A DNA stretch of 37,991 bases, taken from positions 1-37,991 of the IMG/VR virus record IMGVR_UViG_3300030107_003216, one strand, 5' to 3'. The notes beneath the pieces are model-generated. The model was not told the DNA's origin and ran no database searches. It saw only the letters and a program-made list of their open reading frames with translations. Origin of the DNA: a virus. A program made the position numbers and the translations under genes. Below, piece by piece: positions 16,076 through 24,692 of this stretch (its first letter is position 1; each line of letters begins with the position of its first letter).

Positions 16076-17428
16076 ATGAGTTATATTAACACAATAGCAG
16101 ATTTGGAAGCACAAACATACGGAACAGGCGCAAGAGGCGGATTCAACAACCAATTGTTGAAGCAAGTCGGTGCAGTGGCAGGTATTCATACAGGCCATGA
16201 TGTATCTTTAGGAGTCGGTAGTGGTACTACTGCGGCTTCTTCTCTTGGTGCATTGTATAACCAAGTTTATGGACAAAAAGTTTGGTCTATGCTAAACCGT
16301 GAATGTAATGCTCTTTCAGTAATTGCAAAGCGACCATACACTTCAAGTGGATGGAGAGTCCTAAGTGAGCGACCTGCTGGTGGTAGCGGTAATTTCTTGG
16401 CAATTGATGTTGAGGGTTCAAAAGATGCGGCTAATCTTGGTTCAACAACTCCAAGAGCAGATTTGATTGGTGGTGTTCCTGAAAATGCTGGATTAGATAC
16501 TGTTGCTGATGGATTGGCTTCAATTGCACCAAAATACGAGCAATTGTTCACCAGCCCAAAAATTGTTGCACATCAATTTGAATTCAGTGAATTGGCTATG
16601 GAAATGGCACAAATTGACGATGGAATTGGCGATATTAGAGCGCAAATGCGTGAAGATATGGGTAAGCATCACGCTGAAGTACAGAATCTAATGCTTGTAA
16701 TGCCATTGGAATTCTATAATGCTGATACAAATGTATCGAGTTCTGCAACAGTTGATACAATAGAGAGAAACTATACTTCTCTAAACAAGGTTGTTTCTTC
16801 TAAAGAAGAATTAGATGCTATGGCTACTGCAAACCTTCTAACAAGTGCTACTGCTAACGAAGTCAACAATCTATACGGAAAGGACCGTACAAGTGCTTCT
16901 TATCTTGATGCACAAGTTACATTCGGTGATTCATATGCAAGTGCAGATGCTCGCCAATTGACACTAACTGTTCTAAACGAAATGATTAGACTACTTCGTG
17001 TTGCTGGTGGTTCACCAAAGGTTATTCTAACAGGATATGACACACTACAAACTATCTCTGATTTGCTACAAGCACAAGAGAGATTCATGGATAGAAAGGA
17101 AATTGTTCCAACTGTAAATGGTGTTCGTGGTGTTAAAGGTCAAGAAGTCGGATTCCGTGTATCAACATACTACGACATTCCTATGATTCCTGTTGCGGCT
17201 ATGGCTTCAACCGGAGTTAATTCGGCTTGTATTAGTGATATGCTATTCCTTGATACAGACCATCTATGGATGAGCGTTATGAAACCAACTCAATACTTTG
17301 AGGATGGTATTAGCAACGGAAACCCATTCGGTGTCGGTACTCTTGGAAACAAGGCTCTTTACCGTACAATTGCTGAAGTCGGCTGTTCATACTTCAAAGG
17401 ACAAGGTAAAATTACCAACCTTCTGTGA
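16076..17428 (+). CDS. Major capsid protein (HK97 fold)
   Basis: A 450-residue coat protein directly after the protease-scaffold. Start chosen at ATG 16076, 1 nt after the upstream stop and preceded by GGGGG; an in-frame ATG at 16019 would overlap the protease by 56 nt. Features typical of HK97-fold coats: a flexible Gly/Ala-rich N-arm (about residues 1-60), a long central helix region (FEFSELAMEMAQIDD, about residues 165-200), and a C-terminal P-domain/A-domain end (TIAEVGCSYFKGQGKI). Uniform codon choice and position suggest high expression. It would form hexamers and pentamers of the icosahedral head. Which N-terminal residues maturation removes cannot be read from sequence. Confidence 0.88.
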   Translation: MSYINTIADLEAQTYGTGARGGFNNQLLKQVGAVAGIHTGHDVSLGVGSGTTAASSLGALYNQVYGQKVWSMLNRECNALSVIAKRPYTSSGWRVLSERPAGGSGNFLAIDVEGSKDAANLGSTTPRADLIGGVPENAGLDTVADGLASIAPKYEQLFTSPKIVAHQFEFSELAMEMAQIDDGIGDIRAQMREDMGKHHAEVQNLMLVMPLEFYNADTNVSSSATVDTIERNYTSLNKVVSSKEELDAMATANLLTSATANEVNNLYGKDRTSASYLDAQVTFGDSYASADARQLTLTVLNEMIRLLRVAGGSPKVILTGYDTLQTISDLLQAQERFMDRKEIVPTVNGVRGVKGQEVGFRVSTYYDIPMIPVAAMASTGVNSACISDMLFLDTDHLWMSVMKPTQYFEDGISNGNPFGVGTLGNKALYRTIAEVGCSYFKGQGKITNLL

Positions 17429-17438
17429 GGTGTTTTAA

Positions 17439-17804
17439 TTGGCACATACAGTAACATTGATTGCCGACCACAAGGGCTTTACTAAGCCCAAAGTGGTTGG
17501 TGACGAATATGTGGTTGATGCTTTTATTGACATCACTTCATACACTGCTAATGGTGAAGAAATCCTTGCGAGCAAGTTTGGACTAAGCACTATTACTTGT
17601 GTTTGTGTAACAGGACTTTCCACTGATACAATTAGTGGCGGATATGCAGTTTCTATGATTGTAGCAGAAATTCTATCCGGTGCGGCTAATGGTGGAAAAT
17701 ACATCAACACTGATACCCAAGATAGATTCCAACTACAATGCCCTGCGGCTTCTAACACTGATAACCTTGGTGAAATTAGAGTTAGAGTTTGGGGCCACAT
17801 TTGA
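17439..17804 (+). CDS. Putative capsid decoration protein (TTG start)
   Basis: A 121-residue beta-rich protein immediately after the coat gene. Its ribosome site GAGGTG is fused with the coat stop codon (TGAGGTG) and the start is TTG at 17439, followed by GCA. No ATG is near the predicted N-terminus. The beta-strand-rich composition (TITCVCVTGLSTDTISGGYA) and position suit a head decoration or stabilising protein. No family motif is certain; a minor coat or head-fibre role remains possible. Confidence 0.75.
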   Translation: MAHTVTLIADHKGFTKPKVVGDEYVVDAFIDITSYTANGEEILASKFGLSTITCVCVTGLSTDTISGGYAVSMIVAEILSGAANGGKYINTDTQDRFQLQCPAASNTDNLGEIRVRVWGHI

Positions 17805-17814
17805 GGCGGTTTAA

Positions 17815-18144
17815 TTGGTAAAAGTAAAACTGAGTAGTCAATCTCCGTTTTCTTTGAATGTAATGGGTTTGGGGCTAAGTAAAGCCAGCCCCGAACCTGT
17901 TGCATTTCCATCTTTAATTGGGGCTTTGGTTCGACACAGTGACGCAAATTTAGAATTTATCTTTGAGGAATCTGATAGAGAAGGTCTAATGCAAATTGGA
18001 CTTGATAGATTTGAAATCATATCAAGAGAATTAGGTAAAACTATTACTACCCATGAGCAATTGTGTGACTTGCTTCTTCCTAAAAAGAAGAAAACCAAGC
18101 CAAAGAAAGTTTCAGCACCAAAACCTGTTGCTGAATCGGAATGA
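17815..18144 (+). CDS. Small protein with basic tail (TTG start), unknown
   Basis: A 109-residue protein starting TTG at 17815 after TGAGGCGGTTTAA, the same stop-plus-ribosome-site junction as its neighbour. The N-terminal half is beta-like. The C-terminal 25 residues are Lys/Pro-rich (LPKKKKTKPKKVSAPKPV), resembling disordered basic tails that contact DNA or a capsid surface. No known family recognised; probably a minor head protein by context. Confidence 0.7.
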   Translation: MVKVKLSSQSPFSLNVMGLGLSKASPEPVAFPSLIGALVRHSDANLEFIFEESDREGLMQIGLDRFEIISRELGKTITTHEQLCDLLLPKKKKTKPKKVSAPKPVAESE

Positions 18145-18198
18145 TTTACACAAGTGTTAAGAGGGAGTTATCCCCAAACAAAAATCGAGGGAACCAAT

Positions 18199-18507
18199 AT
18201 GTCGTCAGTATGTCGAAGTAGTGGAATAAAAACAGCAAGTGAAGCCGTTTCCGGTGAAAGAAGCAGATTAGTTTCTATTCATTGTCAAAGAACAGGTGGA
18301 GGTGCGGCTACAACAGTTAGATTATTTGATAATGCTTCAGCCGCTTCAGGTAAAGAATTAATTAGACTTATTCTTGACCCCGGCGACCCTGCATCTCCAC
18401 CTATTATTGAGATGGATTTACATGGTGTTATTTGCTCTAATGGAATATATTTGGATATATCCACAGGTGCAGGTACAGGTGCGGCAGTAGCGGTTCACTT
18501 CTCTTGA
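18199..18507 (+). CDS. Putative small virion beta-protein
   Basis: A 102-residue protein. Start ATG 18199 chosen because GAGGGA lies 6 nt upstream; an in-frame GTG at 18154 lacks a ribosome site. Predicted all-beta, with a Gly/Ala-rich strand pattern (SRLVSIHCQRTGGGAATTVR) and an end (DISTGAGTGAAVAVHFS) like small decoration or spike proteins of marine tailed viruses. The 54-nt gap before it holds no obvious promoter. Its stop is fused to the next ribosome site. Confidence 0.7.
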   Translation: MSSVCRSSGIKTASEAVSGERSRLVSIHCQRTGGGAATTVRLFDNASAASGKELIRLILDPGDPASPPIIEMDLHGVICSNGIYLDISTGAGTGAAVAVHFS

Positions 18508-18517
18508 GGTGTTTATC

Positions 18518-18916
18518 TTGGCAGTATTAAATAAAGACACACGGTTGATTATGACAATTTTATTTGTCGGTGCGCTTAGTGGTGCAAATGTATTTTTTTA
18601 TGCTAACTATGGCATAACATTCCCACACGGAGTATTGGCCCATTCTATCTTGTTTGGTCTAATGACAGTGGGTGCAATTATGATTATGAAAGCAATATTC
18701 GATTTGGCACTTAATGACCGAATTGAAATGTGGCTTCTTGATAGAAAAATTGCGGCCTATTGGGAGAGAAAAGCAAGAGATGAGCAACAACTAAGAAAGA
18801 TGCAAGAATCTGCAAAACAGTATTCATCATCTTTTAATCCATATGGAGTTGCACCAACCGTTGAAGCCGATGATAATACAGTCGGTGCAGACTTTTTAGC
18901 CGCTACTCTTCAGTGA
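18518..18916 (+). CDS. Small membrane protein with cytoplasmic coiled tail
   Basis: A 132-residue protein with two predicted membrane helices (residues about 10-31 and 39-61), then a charged amphipathic helix (about 66-108) and a disordered end. Start: TTG at 18518 after TGAGGTGTTTATC; the GTG at 18509 lies inside the ribosome site. Unexpected between head and connector genes. It directly precedes a second membrane protein and an Arf-like GTPase, in the same coupled style, so the three probably work together at the cell membrane. Holin is an alternative for a two-helix protein, but no endolysin is seen nearby. Confidence 0.75.
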   Translation: MAVLNKDTRLIMTILFVGALSGANVFFYANYGITFPHGVLAHSILFGLMTVGAIMIMKAIFDLALNDRIEMWLLDRKIAAYWERKARDEQQLRKMQESAKQYSSSFNPYGVAPTVEADDNTVGADFLAATLQ

Positions 18917-18925
18917 GGCGGTTAA

Positions 18926-19141
18926 ATGCTTGCAGACATAATGGGCCTAACTGATAATGATTATATCTATAATCAGTCAAGAGCGCATTCCGCAGACATG
19001 CTTTTTTTCAAAATGAGAGCATGGTTTTGGGGAACATGCGCTACTTTGTCAGCATTCTTTATTGGGAATATAATGGGTGTTTTTGACATCAATATATTAG
19101 GCTGGATATTAGACACATTCTGGCATTCTTGGGAGGTCTAA
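18926..19141 (+). CDS. 71-aa membrane protein
   Basis: One clear membrane helix (residues about 33-53, starting WFWGTCATLSAFF) and a hydrophobic aromatic C-terminus (ILGWILDTFWHSWEV) that may be a second, shorter membrane or interfacial helix. The N-terminus is polar. Start ATG 18926 after TGAGGCGGTTAA. Its last codons contain GGGAGGTCTAA, the ribosome site of the GTPase gene, so the two are translationally coupled. Function unknown; a membrane partner or anchor of the GTPase is inferred. Confidence 0.7.
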   Translation: MLADIMGLTDNDYIYNQSRAHSADMLFFKMRAWFWGTCATLSAFFIGNIMGVFDINILGWILDTFWHSWEV

Positions 19142-19143
19142 TA

Positions 19144-19812
19144 TTGTCAGTAATGACAGGATTTGCTATACTTGTTGGAGAAGCGATGATAGGTTTTTGG
19201 AAAAAAATTTATGCGATTAACTTCGGCATTTATGGTGCAACTATGGTTGGTAAAACAACATTAAGTAATCAACTAAGAACAAGAGGCGAAGTACCGCAAA
19301 TAAATGAACGGACAGTAGGATTACACAGGGCTTCGAGAAAAACAGTAAAAATTGATGGAGATTCTCATACAGTTAAAAGTGCTGATGTTGGCGGTGAAGC
19401 AATCTATTGGAAAGAATGGGTAAAAGATATGCAAGGGCGTAAAGTCAAGTATGTTATATTTATGATAGACCACAGACATTTAGATAATTCTTCAAACTTA
19501 GACCATCAAGTAGCATGGAAATTTTTAGTTGATACAATTGTTGCATCTCGGTGGCCCACAGGCAGAAAGAAAAAGGAAAAAGATTATCCTATGGCAGTCG
19601 GAATATGGGCTAACAAATATGACATATGGGGAGAACAGTACCCATTGGCAGAAGGATTAACCATGGATAAACATGAAATATTTGAACCTTTCAAATACGG
19701 TATGCGGCAACTGAATGATAAAGGAATACCTTGTTTCAAATATATTGTATCTGCTAAATCAGAACCCGAAATGGTGTATAAAGGAATCACTTCAATGATA
19801 AAGGATTATTGA
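19144..19812 (+). CDS. Arf-like small GTPase with hydrophobic N-terminus
   Basis: A 222-residue GTPase. G1: GATMVGKT at residues 31-38. G3: DVGGE at 81-85, the D-x-G-G form of Arf/SR-beta rather than the DTAG form of Ras. G4: NKYD at 157-160. G5: SAK at 203-205. Residues 1-18 (MSVMTGFAILVGEAMIGF) are hydrophobic, then KK: an N-terminal membrane anchor or insertion helix, as in SR-beta or Arf. Start TTG 19144, fitted to GGAGGTCTAATA; the in-frame TTG at 19129 has no ribosome site. All binding motifs are intact, so GTP hydrolysis at a membrane is likely. Neighbours are two membrane proteins and a zinc protein. I know of no standard head-tail module with such a gene; its role (entry, egress, host membrane control, assembly switch) is open. 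Confidence 0.85.
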   Translation: MSVMTGFAILVGEAMIGFWKKIYAINFGIYGATMVGKTTLSNQLRTRGEVPQINERTVGLHRASRKTVKIDGDSHTVKSADVGGEAIYWKEWVKDMQGRKVKYVIFMIDHRHLDNSSNLDHQVAWKFLVDTIVASRWPTGRKKKEKDYPMAVGIWANKYDIWGEQYPLAEGLTMDKHEIFEPFKYGMRQLNDKGIPCFKYIVSAKSEPEMVYKGITSMIKDY

Positions 19813-19817
19813 TTATT

Positions 19818-20471
19818 ATGTATAACAACCAACTAATAGGACAAAACGGACTGCCAACGGTTTTAATGACTCCGTTGAAAGCAGCAAGAGCAAGTGGAAT
19901 AGTAACTGAATACAAGTTTATTGCACATAAACCAAAAAAACAACTGAATGAATTGATTAAGGTATTAAAGCCCGAACCTAAGAAATTGTTGTTTTTGAAA
20001 TACGGAAAAAAATTCAATCTAAAAGATAGATGTGTAGTTTGCGGCTTTCATCATATTTGGGAGGCTGGCGATTATATGCGACCCCCTATTCCTTTGGATG
20101 GAGTAGTAAAAGGGCGACCATTAGCAGGGACATATTGCCCTAAGCATGCGTCTATGTTCACGCAGTTAGAAATGCTACAACAAACAATACTCGCTGATAA
20201 ACATGGTCTTGCTTTTGCAGCCTTCAAACCAAGAATGCCTAAGATACTGAAAAGTGGCCCTGTAACTCATTTGAGTAAAGAGGATATTATATCTTTGACT
20301 GCAAGCGGTTATTTAATAAAGCCACCGACATTAGGAGATAATAGGAGTGCAACCAACGAAGCGATAGAGATTGTTGGGGAAATAAATATTCTAACTGATA
20401 GACTTAATTATTTAATGATTAAAGAAGGAGTTAAGCCTCAAAATGATGGAAAAGAAACTAAGGAGGAATAA
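19818..20471 (+). CDS. Zinc-binding protein downstream of GTPase
   Basis: A 217-residue protein, start ATG 19818, 5 nt after the GTPase stop. A basic helical N-terminal third (KPKKQLNELIKVLKPEPKK) precedes a likely zinc site: Cys72/Cys75 (CVVCGFHH) and Cys107/His110 (CPKH). The C-terminal region is helical. No named family recognised. Tight spacing with the GTPase suggests the same operon and possibly the same complex. It could alternatively be a head or neck protein. Confidence 0.75.
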   Translation: MYNNQLIGQNGLPTVLMTPLKAARASGIVTEYKFIAHKPKKQLNELIKVLKPEPKKLLFLKYGKKFNLKDRCVVCGFHHIWEAGDYMRPPIPLDGVVKGRPLAGTYCPKHASMFTQLEMLQQTILADKHGLAFAAFKPRMPKILKSGPVTHLSKEDIISLTASGYLIKPPTLGDNRSATNEAIEIVGEINILTDRLNYLMIKEGVKPQNDGKETKEE

Positions 20472-20473
20472 GT

Positions 20474-21112
20474 ATGGGAATATTAGGAACGAGCAACGGA
20501 ACAGTATTAGGTGCAGTACAGGCACAGGGCGACCAGCAATTTAAGTCAATGAATAACTTGTTATCTTTGCAAGATAACCATGTCGAAGAGTTTTTTCAAT
20601 ATCATGGAGAAATGTTCTTGGTTGCTCTTGAACAACTGATGGAAGATGTTGTTGAGAGAACAGTTAGCAAACTATTAAGTCAATTAAAATTCAATATGAC
20701 AGGTAGCACAATCTCGATAGATTCTGATGCTCTAAGAGAGTATGAAAAAATAACTCAAGCAAACATTGATTTAGATATTCAAAAATTATTGAATTCTGCA
20801 ATTAATACTGAAGTAGTTAATCAAAGAAAAATGGCTAAACAACAATATCTTGAATCTCAAGGCTTTGGTGGCGGGCCAAGTGCAGGTGCGGCTATTGCAG
20901 GAGTAACAGGTAATATGCAACAATACCAACAAATGCAAGGTGCAGTAAATAATGGCACAGGTTATCCTGTTCCTCCAAATGGAACAGACGGATATGGCAG
21001 ACCTTATTGGATTGATGCTAACGGGCAAATGTCATATGAGCCACCAAAAGCAGGTTTAGGATTAGGTTCAGCAATTCAAAAAGGTGCGGCTTGGGCTAAA
21101 TGGTTAATGTGA
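20474..21112 (+). CDS. Unknown helical protein with Gly/Gln-rich tail
   Basis: A 212-residue protein. Residues 1-130 are helical. Residues 130-212 are low complexity, rich in Gly, Gln, Pro and Asn (VTGNMQQYQQMQGAVNNGTG). It ends with an Ala/Trp-rich helix (QKGAAWAKWLM). Start ATG 20474 after AAGGAGGAATAAGT. No family recognised. The tail composition suggests a flexible virion component; position is between the GTPase cassette and the neck genes. Confidence 0.75.
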   Translation: MGILGTSNGTVLGAVQAQGDQQFKSMNNLLSLQDNHVEEFFQYHGEMFLVALEQLMEDVVERTVSKLLSQLKFNMTGSTISIDSDALREYEKITQANIDLDIQKLLNSAINTEVVNQRKMAKQQYLESQGFGGGPSAGAAIAGVTGNMQQYQQMQGAVNNGTGYPVPPNGTDGYGRPYWIDANGQMSYEPPKAGLGLGSAIQKGAAWAKWLM

Positions 21113-21122
21113 GGTGAATAAT

Positions 21123-23162
21123 ATGGTATCTTTTGATTGGGATGGTTATACTCAAGATACCGAGGATGCCGCATCGTTGAATAATCTTTTAGCGGAATTT
21201 AGAACCTATTTGAAAGAAGAAAGAAATAGAGAGTTTTACAACAAGTTTATGGACACAGTTGATATATTAGAAGATACTGAAAATCCAGAAGATGAAAAAA
21301 TATTTGTAAATTGGGTCAAAACTAAAATTGTTAATGTTGTTTTAGAAGAACCTTTAGAAAAGTGGTTAAAGGATTCAGAAGGATGGAGAAAGTTTGTTGA
21401 AAGACCAAGGCTAAAAACAGGTAAATTAGAAACTGCAAAAGTTAGAAGAACAGAAGGCGATAAAAGGCGCAAAGATACTGTTGTTGTTGGTGGAGGCCAA
21501 ACAGTTATTCCTAACGAAAAAAATATAGAATACATTTCAGATAAAAAACTTAAAGACATTCTTGATACCGCAGTGACTCGAAGATTATCGGGATTACAAT
21601 TCCTTAGAGAAACCGCAGAAAAAGACCCCGAATTAAGTGATGATGATATTGAAGAATATTTTGTGGGTAATCCTATTGCAAAGGAACAAATGATTTTCAA
21701 TGAAATGGTAAATTCAAAGACAGGAATACCAACAGGAAAACTGACTTATGGTACTGCTAATAATACAGATAAGGATTTGAAAGCATATTCATGTCATATG
21801 TTATTAGAATGGCCGTCTTTAGGTGAATCAGATTTAGAAAAAGCAGTTACTAATTTAGCGGTTGACAGAAGAGAAGAGATAAGTGCAGAATTAGGGGAAA
21901 CTCTTCAAACGGCAAAAAAATATAGAAAGGATGATATTGAAACAATTAGTTTTGATTTTGACTTTAGTTTGCCTCAAGACTTTATTAATGATTTTGGTGA
22001 CAAACAATTCCTTACCACTAAATTGTATATGCTTGAAGAAAAAGGTCGTTTTGCGGGAGAAGCATTAGGTCAAGTTAATATTGGTGAAGAAGAAGCATTG
22101 AGAAGAGTCATTGAAGAATATAAAGAATACAAAAAAGAATATGCTAAAGCGGCTAAAGAAGCGGAGAAACAAGGAAAGAGTATTTCTCAAATTAATTCAA
22201 AATTACAAGTTGAAGGTGATAACGATAAAATGCTAACTCTTGGACAATATAAAGATAAGAATATGATTGTTCCAAGAACAATGGCCGCACCATTAACAGC
22301 CGAAATACAAGAAATTTGGGCGGCAAATGCTAAAGATGGCAAGGCCACTATTCCTTTTACTTATAGACAAAATGAATGGCAGAAAAGTGACTATCCTATA
22401 ACATGGGAAATTAGAGGCAGTCCAAATGACCCTGTTAGAATTGAATTAGATGTTGAGTCTTTATGGGATAAATTAGAGAATGCTATTACTCAAGAAGTTG
22501 AAGAAGCGGCTAAAAATTGGTCGCAATTAAGACCTAAAAATGAAGTCAAAGGAATAAGAGCCGCCGCTACTGTTACTACTGCATCTGGAAAAACTAAAAA
22601 ATTAACTCAAATAGTTATGGATGAATATAATAAAGAACTTGAAGGCAAAGATTTTGAAGAATTCAATATAGGAGTCTGGTATGCTTTACAAGATAAGAAT
22701 GGTAAAAAAATACCAAAGCCTCAAAAAGATGGCAAATATATTTCCCATGAAGAAGATACCAAAGCAAAACATGAACAAGTAGTTATTAGTCAAAAACAAT
22801 ATAATGAGTTAAGTCCCGAAGAAAGAGAAAAGTTTTGGACTATTAGATATGTTAAATTTGACTTTACAGAACATATACAAGACCTAAGACAATTTGAACA
22901 AGATAACAAAATTTTACTTGTAAATGAAGAGGGCTTTTTTGACATATATGAATCGGGAGTAATGAAATTCAAAACAGGGCAAATAGATGTTAGTGACCCT
23001 AATGACAAATTATCAAAAGCGACAATCAAAGTTGAATGTTCTCTTGTTACTTATTTTGTAATTCCTTATTCAAAGGAAACTCAAACGGGTAACAAAGACC
23101 TAATGGATGATATTGACACATTAAAGTATAAAATAAGAACGCTAATGCAGGAGTTGGATTAA
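21123..23162 (+). CDS. Large unknown structural protein
   Basis: A 679-residue protein; start ATG 21123 fitted to TGAGGTGAATAAT (the in-frame GTG at 21114 is part of the ribosome site). The N-terminal 350 residues are acidic and helical; the remainder mixes helices with beta-like segments, including a Lys/Glu-rich coiled stretch near 340-370. No catalytic motif found. It directly precedes the head-tail adaptor, so a neck or internal head protein is plausible. Function unknown. Confidence 0.8.
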   Translation: MVSFDWDGYTQDTEDAASLNNLLAEFRTYLKEERNREFYNKFMDTVDILEDTENPEDEKIFVNWVKTKIVNVVLEEPLEKWLKDSEGWRKFVERPRLKTGKLETAKVRRTEGDKRRKDTVVVGGGQTVIPNEKNIEYISDKKLKDILDTAVTRRLSGLQFLRETAEKDPELSDDDIEEYFVGNPIAKEQMIFNEMVNSKTGIPTGKLTYGTANNTDKDLKAYSCHMLLEWPSLGESDLEKAVTNLAVDRREEISAELGETLQTAKKYRKDDIETISFDFDFSLPQDFINDFGDKQFLTTKLYMLEEKGRFAGEALGQVNIGEEEALRRVIEEYKEYKKEYAKAAKEAEKQGKSISQINSKLQVEGDNDKMLTLGQYKDKNMIVPRTMAAPLTAEIQEIWAANAKDGKATIPFTYRQNEWQKSDYPITWEIRGSPNDPVRIELDVESLWDKLENAITQEVEEAAKNWSQLRPKNEVKGIRAAATVTTASGKTKKLTQIVMDEYNKELEGKDFEEFNIGVWYALQDKNGKKIPKPQKDGKYISHEEDTKAKHEQVVISQKQYNELSPEEREKFWTIRYVKFDFTEHIQDLRQFEQDNKILLVNEEGFFDIYESGVMKFKTGQIDVSDPNDKLSKATIKVECSLVTYFVIPYSKETQTGNKDLMDDIDTLKYKIRTLMQELD

Positions 23163-23163
23163 G

Positions 23164-24471
23164 ATGGGAACCACCATATCGCCAAGCGATTATACTTCAA
23201 TTAATCCAAGTTATACTGATGGCCGAGGATTTTATACTGATGCAACAGAAGTGGCTAATCTATTACAAGTTCCTGCTTTTACTGCCAGCACTACTTATCC
23301 GACTTTAGCACAAGTCGGTGCAATTATCAAAAGAGTCGAAGGAATAATTGATGACAAAGTAAAGCGTTCTTTTAGACCAATTATTACAACAAATGAATTT
23401 CACGATTTTCAATTCAAGACATTACCAATGCACTCCTATTATGGTGGATATGTAGGGTTTGTTCAATTAGCAAAAATGAAACTTCGTAAAGTTGTATCGT
23501 TGCAAGTTTGGCAAGGTAGCGAATATGAAGAATTGGCTTCTGCTCAAGCCAAGGTTTTGCTACAAGAAAACTATCGAGATATTCATTCCATTATTTTGGA
23601 ATTACCTAACAGTGGAGTATCATTTGAAATGGTTGCAGAAAACACAGTTAGCAGTTTAGGTAACGATGAGTTTTGCACAACCTTTGGAATTAAGACAACA
23701 AATAACGATTTAGTTTCCTTAATCAATGAACAATTTCCAGCAAGCACTTCTTCTTTTACAGGGGCTACTGCTGCTAAATCATTAACTTCCTCAAGTCTTG
23801 CAATATCAGACTTTTTTTATGCCGCAAAAGACCGAGCAAATGGCAAGCAGGTACTCATTTCATCCCTGCTTTCCGGTGATGATGGGGCCGATTGTGTGCT
23901 AAAAGCAACAATAAAACAAGCATGTACGACAGTAAATACCGATGCTACCGTAACCGTGGCCGATTCGTCTAAATTAGCCGCAGGTATGACAGTTACAGGA
24001 ACAGGCATTAGTGGCACAGTTACTATTGCTTCTATTACTAATGCGACTACTATTGAATTAAGTGCTGCCGCAACAGGTTCCGGTAGTAATGATTTAACAT
24101 TCACTACAAGCGATACTATTCCTACTGTTTGTACTTTGACTAACTTTACTGATAAAGAAGATTTGAGAAGATTAGGTTCTTATTGGACTATTAAAGAAGA
24201 AGGCAGAATATTCTTTTTGAGAGATTATCCATACCATACAAAAAATTCAGTAATTGTAACTTATTTAGCAGGTGATGGTCGAGTACCTTCTGCTATCCAT
24301 GAAGCCGCAACAAAATTGGTGGCGGCTGAAATACTAAGACATGACGACCAAAGCGTTCTAATTGCAGAAACAGGTGGCAATATTAGCACAAAGGAAAAGT
24401 ACGATATTCTGCGAAAAGAAGGAATGGATATACTAAAGAGCAAGGGAGATATTGTGTACTTTTTGGATTGA
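23164..24471 (+). CDS. Head-tail adaptor with inserted beta-domain
   Basis: A 435-residue protein. The first about 110 residues (TDATEVANLLQVPAFTAS, GAIIKRVEGIIDDKV) and the last about 90 (IHEAATKLVAAEILRHDDQS) look like the helical connector fold of gp6/gp15-type adaptors that attach below the portal. Between them lies an added beta-rich section; residues about 252-313 (ATVTVADSSKLAAGMTV, then ATTIELSAAATG) match a small Ig-like repeat common in phage structural proteins. Typical adaptors are 100-200 residues, so this one is enlarged. Start ATG 23164, 1 nt after the upstream stop, with GGAGTTGG upstream. Confidence 0.7.
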   Translation: MGTTISPSDYTSINPSYTDGRGFYTDATEVANLLQVPAFTASTTYPTLAQVGAIIKRVEGIIDDKVKRSFRPIITTNEFHDFQFKTLPMHSYYGGYVGFVQLAKMKLRKVVSLQVWQGSEYEELASAQAKVLLQENYRDIHSIILELPNSGVSFEMVAENTVSSLGNDEFCTTFGIKTTNNDLVSLINEQFPASTSSFTGATAAKSLTSSSLAISDFFYAAKDRANGKQVLISSLLSGDDGADCVLKATIKQACTTVNTDATVTVADSSKLAAGMTVTGTGISGTVTIASITNATTIELSAAATGSGSNDLTFTTSDTIPTVCTLTNFTDKEDLRRLGSYWTIKEEGRIFFLRDYPYHTKNSVIVTYLAGDGRVPSAIHEAATKLVAAEILRHDDQSVLIAETGGNISTKEKYDILRKEGMDILKSKGDIVYFLD

Positions 24472-24476
24472 TAAGC

Positions 24477-24692
24477 ATGGCAATAAAAGTTGATTTACAA
24501 AAATTTAGAGAGTTTCTTAACATTCAAAAAGAAAGACAATTGGTTTTACAAGAATTATCAGAAGAGTTAGGATATGATATATCTTTTAGTGATGATGAAG
24601 TCATGCAATTTGCTGAAGAAGAATACACCAAATATATTCAAAAAGAAGTAACACAGGAGGTATCAGCATGGATGAAGTCAGTCTTTTCATAG
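24477..24692 (+). CDS. Small acidic helical neck-region protein
   Basis: A 71-residue, acidic, helical protein; ATG 24477 lies 5 nt after the adaptor stop (an in-frame TTG at 24468 overlaps it). Its 3' end overlaps the next gene by 25 nt and carries AGGAGG, the next gene's ribosome site. No domain recognised. A connector or stopper subunit is possible by position only. Confidence 0.7.
   Translation: MAIKVDLQKFREFLNIQKERQLVLQELSEELGYDISFSDDEVMQFAEEEYTKYIQKEVTQEVSAWMKSVFS

Noticed and set aside
18518-18916. Holin
   Set aside because: Two membrane helices fit, but there is no endolysin or spanin nearby and the neighbour is a membrane GTPase.
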